This document shows, piece after piece, positions 56,630 through 64,000 of a DNA stretch of 64,000 bases (positions within the stretch are counted from its first letter, which is position 1; the number at the start of each line of letters is the position of its first letter). This DNA is from Epiperipatus broadwayi (lineage: Eukaryota > Onychophora > Udeonychophora > Euonychophora > Peripatidae): the NCBI GenBank assembly GCA_028023455.1, contig JAQFVV010000012.1:16382364-16446363 (forward strand), read 5' to 3'. Both the position numbers and the translations under genes were made by a program. A model generated the notes under the pieces. It did no database searches and had not been told where the DNA came from. It worked only from the letters and a program-made list of their open reading frames with translations.

Positions 56630-58385
56630 TTTAGTATCTTTATAATAACCCACATTATATAACCCTCCATTTGACTTTCATTATCCAATTATTAGTTAAA
56701 TTAATTGACATTTTATAAATATTCATACAATTATTTCTGTTATAATTAATGTAATTAGTTCCATATATCTTCCTTCTATTATTTTTTTTAATATAATTTA
56801 ATGGGCTTATACGCAATCTATTCTATGTTTATATATTCAGTAGTGAACATATAATGCAGATCTATCATCTCTCCTAATAATAGAATTATTGTGTTTCTTA
56901 GCCTTTTCTTTCAATTGCTTCACTGCAAAACCCACAAGTCATATTATATACTAACCTTTTTATGTTTTAGAAATCTTTTATTTTATAATTCCCTATTAAT
57001 ATATCAAGATTTTTAATATTTAATCATCCTATTTTAATATTTTTATCTATATAATTTTTATTTTTTAAAAATGGGTGATAAATTTTAGGAACATATGAAA
57101 GTTTTACTCATTTTATATTGTCTAATTCACTATTATTACCCAAATTATATTGTTTATAATTAAATAATATATTTCTAATACTTCTAGGGTTACATTCATA
57201 CTATATACAATTTTATAAATTACTCTTTTGTAAAGTAGCTATCTTTCTATCCATGTTATATTTGTTATTTTTATTTTTAACATTTTTAATATCTGTGATT
57301 TTTTGTATCCATGCCTGTTGCGAATCCATAGAAATAATTTTTCTTAATTATCTTCTCTAATGAAGTGTTTTAATATAATCATATACCTTTATTTTTATAT
57401 CTAAACACTATATTTTAACATCAATTTCTATGATTGTAAATTTTATATTACCCATATTATTATTAAGTTCATTATAATAGTCTTCTTTATAACTCTTTCA
57501 TTACCAATTATTGATATATCATCAACATACCTAAAGTAATATATTATATCTTGATTTTCTATTCTATTATTAACAATTTTCATTTCCATTTCATTGATAA
57601 ATCCACTAATTTTACACCCCATTACCCATCCCTTATGTATACTCCAATTTTAACTATTAAATTTAAAATATAATCTATTATGTATTAAAATTAGGCCTTC
57701 TTCTATAATGTTAATTACCTCTGTATCATTAATATGTATATATAATTTCTGTATTAATATTTCTATACTTTTTATTCTTGGAATGCTAGAGTACATCTTC
57801 TCAATATCCATTAGAAATATACTTTGGTTTCTATTCAATTTTGTCATATTTAAATTATTTATAATGGCCTCTGTATTTTTAACACAAAACTCCCCATAAC
57901 TAATAATGTTTATTACCCATTTATTTAAATACTTACAAAATTTCTGCAGAACAAAATCAGTAAAATTAAACAATAATCTCAATGAATTATTCTTTTTATG
58001 AGTTTTTACCTTAGTAAATAAATATGAACTCTCATAAAAAGAAGAGCGTAAAAATTTATATTGATTTGTATTAATTATTTTTTTCTTTTTCATTTTTTGT
58101 AATAATTTTATATATTTATTTTCATCATGTTACTAGGAACTTTTGATAATCTTTCATATGCCTCTTTTTTATTTCACACTCTATCTTATCTATATAATCC
58201 TTAGAATATAAAACAACAAATCTACTACCTTTATCCTCTTTACATATTGTTATTTTTTAATTTTTACATATATTTCTTATTTCTTTAGTAATCCTTTCAT
58301 ATTTACATTCTCACTTAGAAGTTTTTATATCATATAATTGTTTGTTCAATAAATAATTTAATTTCTTCTTATCTTCCATAGAAAT
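56630..58385 (-). pseudogene. PLE3 left copy: degraded RT and GIY-YIG
   Basis: The best open piece (57650-58093) contains LFTKVKTHKKNNSLRLLFN and motif A IFLMDIEKMYSSIP. Further along the minus strand are GWVMGCKISGFINEMEM (motif B region) and YYFRYVDDISIIG (motif C, near 57530). The GIY-YIG part near 56800-56980 survives only as fragments with a deletion that removes the YYGHTEKQL segment present in the right copy. Multiple stops and frameshifts make it non-functional. Confidence 0.82.
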
Positions 58386-58422
58386 AAGAAATTAAATTAT
58401 TTAGTGAACAAACAATTATATT
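58334..58422. repeat. Palindromic junction of PLE3 copies
   Basis: Arms of about 35 bp (TATAATTGTTTGTTCA... and its near-perfect reverse complement ...TGAACAAACAATTATA) surround a short centre cttatcttccatagaaat. This is where the two PLE3 copies meet 5' to 5'. Confidence 0.8.
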
Positions 58423-59132
58423 TCTATGAAAGATAAGAAGAAATTAAATTATTTATTGAACAAACAATTATATGATATAAAAACATCTAAGCGAGAATAT
58501 AAATATAAAAGCATTACTAAAGAAATAAGAAATATATATAAAAATCTTCCATAGAAATAAGAAATTAAATTATTTATTGAACAAATAATTATCTGATATA
58601 AAAACTTCTAAGCAAGAATATAAATATAAAAGGTTTACTAAAGGAATAAGAAATATATGTAAAAATGAAAAAATAACAATATGTAAAGAGGGTAAAGATA
58701 GTAGATTTGTGGTTTTATGTTCTAAGCATTATATAGATAGGTTAGAGTGTAAAGTAAAAAAAGTGGGATATGAAATATTATTAAAAATTCCAAGTAACAT
58801 GATAAAATATAAATATAAAATTATTACAAAAAATGGAAGGAAAAAAATAATTAATACAAATCAATATAAATTTTTATATCCTTCTTATGAGAATCCATAT
58901 TTATTTACTAAGGTAAAAACTTATAAAGAGAATAATCCATTGAGATTATTGTTTAATATTACTGATTTTGTTCAGCAGAGATTTTGTCAGTATTTAAATA
59001 AGTGGATAGTAAATATTATTGGTTATGGGAAGTTTTGCATTAAAAATACAGAGGCTATTATAAATAAGTTAAATATGACAAAATTGAACAAGCACCAAGG
59101 TATATTTGTAATGAATATTGAGAAGATGTATC

Positions 59133-60858
59133 GGTAATAGTATGAATACTGAATCCTACCACTTGATGGCATTGTTTTTCACACAATGCACATAAATATA
59201 CTGTTTTAGTGGGGCCTAACTTATAACTAACCCTATAACAGTGTTGCTTAGAGTCATGACAGGTCACCTAGAGGGTGATGTATTTTACAATTACATAATG
59301 AAATACTACACCCATTGACTTGCAACAGTATTCCTCAAGTGAGCACAATTCAACTCTCACTATGGTCTGATTTGGTGGTGGCCATATTTGAAGGATGTGA
59401 AACTATCAAAAAATTCTTGTGGACAAATTTTGAGAAAGTGTAGTGGATTTAGTATTACATACTAAAAATTGTCAGGTGGTCATGCACGCTTCCCTACAAT
59501 TTTGAACTGCACACAACCTGAAAAGGTTAGGGTTTTCAATCAGAGTTCTGCTGAGTTCATGTGCAAATCCAAATTGATGTGTGAATCCATGTGAGAACAG
59601 TAAAATGTCGCTGGCAAGGGTTCAAAATTGGTTGAAGGTGAAGTGAATTGCTGGCACAGAAATTGACACTTGTGTTTTTCCAGAGAGAAAACATCTTCCA
59701 GATGCAAAGCTATGCATTTGCAAGGTGAGGAGCATGGTTTTAGTCAACTACAGGATCTGGGGAATTTCACTGCCACTCCTGCAAGCATAGCTGGGGTCTG
59801 CATAAGGGAAGTTGGTTGGACAGCTCCAAAATCCTGTTACTTGCAGCTTTGAGGCTCATCTTCTACTGAAGTCAAACAAATCATAACTCCTCACCCCCCC
59901 TAAAAAAGGTTGTTAAAAAACTGATTAATTAAGGTTTTTTGAAAAAAGCCCAAAAATAAAGGAAGAACTTTTCGCTGGTTTCAGTAGCATAAATATTTTT
60001 TTTAAAAAAAAAACACCCCATAATAAGAAAATAAAAGATAATAATTAAAAATCAACCCCCCCCCATTCTCTAAAAACCAACTGTTGGTTTATTAAAAATG
60101 AATTGATTAATAAGGCTTTCCCAAAAAAGAAAGCTGAAAATCAAACAAAAGTCAATAAGGAAAAAAGTTGATAATTTAAAAGCAAACCAACCCCCCTCCA
60201 ATAATTCGTATATTTTGTTAATCTATCACTTTATATGTATTTTATATTCAAACACATTTAAAATTAATATGCAAAGTTTTTAGTACATGCAAAAGATACT
60301 AAAAGATAAAAATTAATATTCAAACCAACCCCCCCCCTCCACCCTCTAAAAACAACTATTGGTTTATTAATTAAAACTGAATTGTTTAATTAAGGCTTTA
60401 ATTAAAAAAGAAGCTGAAAATCCAAAAAAAGGTGATAATTGAAAAGCAAACCAATCTCCCCTCTATCATCTAAAAACAAAGTGTTTGTCTATTAAAAAGG
60501 AAAAAAAATGTACAAGTTTTATGTATATAAAGGGGTAAAAAAATTTTTTTTTACTGTAGTATTATATAAGAAAACCGATAATTCAAAATAACAAAAAAAA
60601 AGCACAAAATAAAAAAAAAAGTCAATAATTTAAAAGCAACCCCCCATCACCATATAAAAACAAAGTGTTTGTTTATTAAAAATGCAAAAAAAAAAAAACC
60701 ATATGAGTTTTATGTATAGAAAGTAAAAAAAAAAATTTTTTTTAACCATAGTACTCTATAAAGGAAAAAACCCGATAACCTGTGAATTGGTATAATGATG
60801 TGCAATGAGCAAAAAAGTGCGCCATCAAATGGTAGAGTTCAGTATTTATACTATTACC
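59133..60858. mobile_element. Non-autonomous DNA transposon with ~38-bp TIRs and 8-bp target duplication
   Basis: The ends are GGTAATAGTAT...ATACTATTACC. The inverted repeats match at about 34 of the first 38 bases and weakly for 25 more. Flanking GATGTATC (59125-59132) and AATGTATC (60859-60866) form an 8-bp duplication with one mismatch, and the uninterrupted PLE3 left copy shows the expected empty-site context. An 8-bp duplication fits hAT, P, Zisupton/KDZ or Novosib-type superfamilies, and I cannot choose. No transposase ORF is present; the longest plus ORF (59670-59852) has no recognised motif. Confidence 0.82.
59885..60770. repeat. Degenerate minisatellite with poly-C blocks inside the transposon
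   Basis: About five imperfect units, each with a C-run (aaccaacccccc-type), then ctaaaaacaa, then (g/t)ttggtttattaa or gtgtttgtttattaa, then AT-rich sequence with aagctgaaaatc. Examples of the shared tract lie at 60078, 60352, 60477 and 60661. Spacing varies (roughly 125-275 bp). No coding potential. Confidence 0.65.
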
Positions 60859-62316
60859 AATGTATCCTAACATTCCAAGAATAAAAAGTATAGAAATATT
60901 AATACAGAAATTATATATGCATATTAATGAAACTGAGGTAATTAATATTATAGAAGATTTAATTTTAATACATAATAGTTTATATTTCAAATATAATAGT
61001 GAATATTAAAGAATACATATGGGATGGTAATGGGGTGTGCAATTAGCATATTAATGTTGTCAATACTTATCAATGAAATGGACATGAAAATTGTTAATAA
61101 TAGAAAATCAAAATATAATTAATACATTACTTTAGGTATGGTAATGATATATTAATAAATTAGTAATAAAAGAATTATAAAAAAGACTTATAATGAACTT
61201 AATAGCAATATGGGTAATATAAAATTTACAATAATAGATATTGATATTAAAATAAAGTATTTAGATATAAAGATAAAGATAGATGATAATATGATTATAT
61301 TAAAACACTTCATTAGAGAAGATATATTAAGAAAAAATATTTCTATGGATTTGCAACTGGCATGGATACAAAAAATGGCAGTTATTAAAAAATTTTAAAA
61401 TAAAAATGACAAATATAACACGGATAGAAAGATAGCTGCCTTACAAAAAGAGCAACTTATAAAATTGTATACTAGTTATGGATATAACCCTAGAAGTATT
61501 AGAAATATATTATTTAATTATAAACAATATAATTTGGGTAATAATAGTGAATGAGATAATATAAAATGAGTAAAACTTTTATATGTTCCTAAAGTTTTTC
61601 ATACATTTTTAAAAAATAAAAATTATATAGATAAAAAATATTAAAATAAAATGGTCAAATAGTAAAAATCTTGATATATTAGTAGGGTATTATAAAATAA
61701 AAGATTGTATAAAATATAGAAAAGGTATAGTATATAAAATTACTTGAGGGTTTTGCAATATGGTTTATTATGGACATACAGAAAAGCAACTGGAAGAAAG
61801 GGCTAAGGAACATAATAATGCTATTAATAGGAGAGATGACAGGTCTGCATTATATGTTCATTATTTAAAATATGGACATAGAATAGATTGTGTTAAAAAT
61901 ATAAGCCCATTAAATTATATTAAAAAAATTAATAGAAAGATATACGAAACTAATTACATTAATTCTAACAGAAATAATTGTATAAACATTTATAAAATGT
62001 CAATTAATTTAACTACTAATTGGATAATGAATGACAAATGGAGGATTATATAATGTGTGTTACTGTAAAGATACTAAAGCATAATTGTAGACTTATGTTA
62101 ATTTTATATAGAGCTAGTAGATGTTGCTATGATGCAATATAGGTTGTTGTTTTTTGTAGTTAACCAAGATATATTGAAAAGAGCAAAAATTAAAAATTGC
62201 TGAAAAGAGCTTTTATATATTATGATTATATGATTATATTACAGTATTGTCATATATTATTTTGTTATTATATAAAGATATTTTATTCCATAATATATCT
62301 AGGATTTATTTTTAAT

Positions 62317-63150
62317 TTGCAAGCGTAACAAAGGATTTAGTTCCTTGTATTGTAGAATATATTATAATTTTAATACTGTGACAGTCAGTTTTAAATGACT
62401 GCCACAAAGTTGACTGCAAGTATTAGTTGCAGTCCAAACAAATGTACATATTATAATAAAAGGAGTGGTCTGTGCAGGTATATTTTCTCTGTTGCTTACA
62501 CACACACTACATTTAAAATAAATAAGATGAATGGTGATAATACACTTATAAATAAACAAATGCGGAAAACACATATAAATATGTAGTTTGCTGTTAATAA
62601 ATGCTATATGTTTTTTATTTATGATATGAATAAATATGGCAGAGGGTTAAAGAAATTCTTATGGGAAACTGAAATGTATTTGCAAATAACCCAACAGTAA
62701 ACATATTTTATTTTGATTTTATTTTATTTTAGATTCTCAAATGTTGTATTTTTTTTCCATTGCTTGTTGAATATTCTTTTTGGAAAACTCAAAAACAATT
62801 TTTATGTGACAACAAGTATACAGTTTTATAATTTTTTTTTTTTACAACTTAATGTTCATGACCGCAGGCAAGCCAATGACCTCTTTCTTTTATCGTATAA
62901 TGTTTTTGGAAAACAAGTGTAGAAATTGTATCAGTGGTTATTCGGCTTGACACCTATTCAAAATTATTTAATTAGATAAATGTAATTTTACTTTATTGTT
63001 TAAAGAAATCAAGAGATTGGAATTTAAATGGTCTGTGAAATTCTGAAATTAATTAAAAGATAGCTAAAATTAAATCCATTGTTTGGAATTGTTTAATTAA
63101 AAACAGAAATGTAAAAGCAATAACTTGTGGAGGGGATGAGAGAATACACC
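62317..63150. other. Unassigned AT-rich region after PLE3
   Basis: No gene, repeat or element recognised. Short ORFs here (e.g. 62395-62586, 62713-62922) have no motif and no supporting context. Confidence 0.4.
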
Positions 63151-63166
63151 CTGTAATGGGGGGGGA

Positions 63167-63175
63167 TATATAAAG
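63167..63175 (+). promoter_or_regulatory. Candidate TATA box (TATATAAAG)
   Basis: The string occurs just after a GGGGGGG run, in a locally GC-richer patch, and 24 bp upstream of a tandemly duplicated segment. It fits an RNA polymerase II core promoter or the U3 region of an LTR reading rightwards. In AT-rich DNA such strings arise by chance, so support is modest. Confidence 0.35.
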
Positions 63176-63198
63176 GCTGGTCAGGTGAGATTTAATTA

Positions 63199-63312
63199 GT
63201 TAGCTGGGTTACATTGGTTGATACTCGCATGGGCACTCTTACCCGTTCGCTTTGAGTTAGCTGGATTATATTCGTTGATACTCACATGGGCACTCTTACC
63301 CGTTAGCAGTAT
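63199..63312. repeat. 57-bp tandem duplication
   Basis: GTTAGCTGG(G/A)TTA...GGGCACTCTTACCCGTT is present at 63199 and again at 63256 with few differences. The minus-strand reading shows a repeated GKSAH motif, probably incidental. Confidence 0.85.
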
Positions 63313-64000
63313 AGTTTCCGGAGTGTACTGACGAAAAAAAAAATTATGAGTGTAAAAACTATTTATTTGGAATGCTGAACAAGAGGAAGAGTGGTTGATA
63401 GCCGAACGTATTTTAAAAGGTGCAGACCAAGAAATATGATATTCATTGACTGAGAAAGAAAAATACAATTGAAATTTAAGCAAATGTTTTATATTGCTAA
63501 GAAAATGGAATCAAGATTTATTCGTGATACCACAATGGACATGGAGTAGAAAACCAAGTTCGGTACATTCGCACAGCTCGAAGTCCTACCTAGCCATCCA
63601 GTGATGTGACTTTCTATTTCTGAAAGTGTAGCTGCTATGGACAATTTGCCAACCTCCATATAGGCCCTGTGAAGTAATCACCTGCACAGCAGATATATAT
63701 CACCCTCAAAATCATAGCCCAGAGAAGAACGAAGACTTCGGGAAGTATTATTTATGTTTTTATATTTTTTTTGTCTTATTATGAGTAATTCGTCATTTGA
63801 CTAATATTGCTATTACTAAATGAACCAATGAATTGCGTAATTCAGTCATAAATATTTTGTTTGTAATTTTAACATAAAGCTACACATAATTCATTGGAGT
63901 ATCTAAATAAATTATAAAAGAATTGATAAAGTAAATATGAAATATTTCAAAATAGTTAAATAGAAATAATAGGGTGGTTTGGTCATTGGATGTATGTGTT
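63313..64000. other. Unassigned right end of window
   Basis: A GC-richer stretch to about 63740 contains open runs of 20-30 codons on the plus strand (for example one reading EEEWLIAERILKG near 63380) broken by stops; I recognise no family. The last 250 bp is AT-rich. It could be the 5' part of a further mobile element continuing beyond the window. Confidence 0.35.

Larger units (their letters stand above)
58386..62053 (+). pseudogene. PLE3 right copy: RT and GIY-YIG, split by a transposon
   Basis: The N-terminal segment (GAAATTAAATTATTTA...) is present three times in tandem at about 58388, 58439 and 58559. Then comes an open piece 58709-59137 with FTKVKTYKENNPLRLLFN and motif A FVMNIEKMY, cut by the transposon exactly after the MY codons. 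RT resumes at 60867 (IPRIKSIEILIQKLY), but motif B/C are damaged near 61020-61150. The GIY-YIG nuclease (61760-62053) is well kept: MVYYGHTEKQLEERAKEH and a C-terminal NYIN/NLTTNW segment; the IVYKIT strand precedes it after a stop. Confidence 0.85.
56399..62316. mobile_element. PLE3: second head-to-head Penelope-like element pair
   Basis: A minus-strand copy (56399-58385) and a plus-strand copy (58386-62316) of one PLE diverge from a central palindrome near 58375. Their 3' ends coincide at the same sequence (…AGGATTTATTTTTAAT). The right copy is interrupted by a DNA transposon at 59133-60858; without it the arms are about 2.0 and 2.2 kb. Both copies are degraded. The protein differs from PLE1 and is closer in style to PLE2. 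Confidence 0.85.

Overview
This is an AT-rich stretch of animal nuclear DNA in which almost everything recognisable is a transposable element. I see no host gene, rRNA, tRNA or CRISPR array. An animal genome is suggested by three distinct Penelope-like element (PLE) lineages with GIY-YIG endonucleases, several Ty3/gypsy LTR retrotransposons, a pogo/Tigger-like DNA transposon and long (TAA)n microsatellites. Bacterial features (ribosome binding sites, operons) are absent. I cannot name the species; a large, repeat-swollen invertebrate genome is plausible but is inference.

Layout. 1-~3,000: 3' part of a plus-strand Neptune-like PLE (PLE1) with an uninterrupted reverse transcriptase (RT)-GIY-YIG reading frame that is still open at base 1; a hammerhead-ribozyme-like core lies about 500 nt after the stop. 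~3,400-6,400: an ancient, shredded minus-strand Ty3/gypsy element with gag, zinc knuckle, RT and integrase fragments. 7,414-12,481: a non-coding, non-autonomous LTR element (NonA) with 2.17-kb LTRs around only 0.72 kb. 12,494-32,394: a Ty3/gypsy element (E2) with giant LTRs of 6.8 and 6.4 kb around a 6.7-kb gag-pol; one LTR carries a Tigger-like transposon and the other a 462-bp-period repeat. 32,439-45,016: a related Ty3/gypsy element (E3) with 2.5/2.7-kb LTRs. 45,110-50,526 and 50,543-51,890: two probable solo LTRs (L4, L5). From 7.4 to 51.9 kb these elements lie nearly end to end, separated mostly by (AT)n.

52,257-55,059: PLE2, a 5'-truncated PLE joined head-to-head to a second copy of its own 3' half, giving a 1.06-kb inverted repeat. 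56,399-62,316: PLE3, another head-to-head PLE pair; its right copy is split by a 1.73-kb DNA transposon with ~38-bp terminal inverted repeats (TIRs) and an 8-bp target duplication. 62.3-64.0 kb is unassigned, with a TATA box and a 57-bp tandem duplication.

How the parts work: in E2 and E3 the minus strand reads 5' LTR, primer binding site, coiled-coil Gag, capsid-like Gag, protease, RT, RNase H, integrase, polypurine tract, 3' LTR. All E2 and E3 genes are now broken by stops or frameshifts, and neither has an env gene. NonA carries the LTRs and primer site but no enzymes, so it would need proteins from another element. All identifications rest on motif recognition by eye; percent identities are visual estimates.
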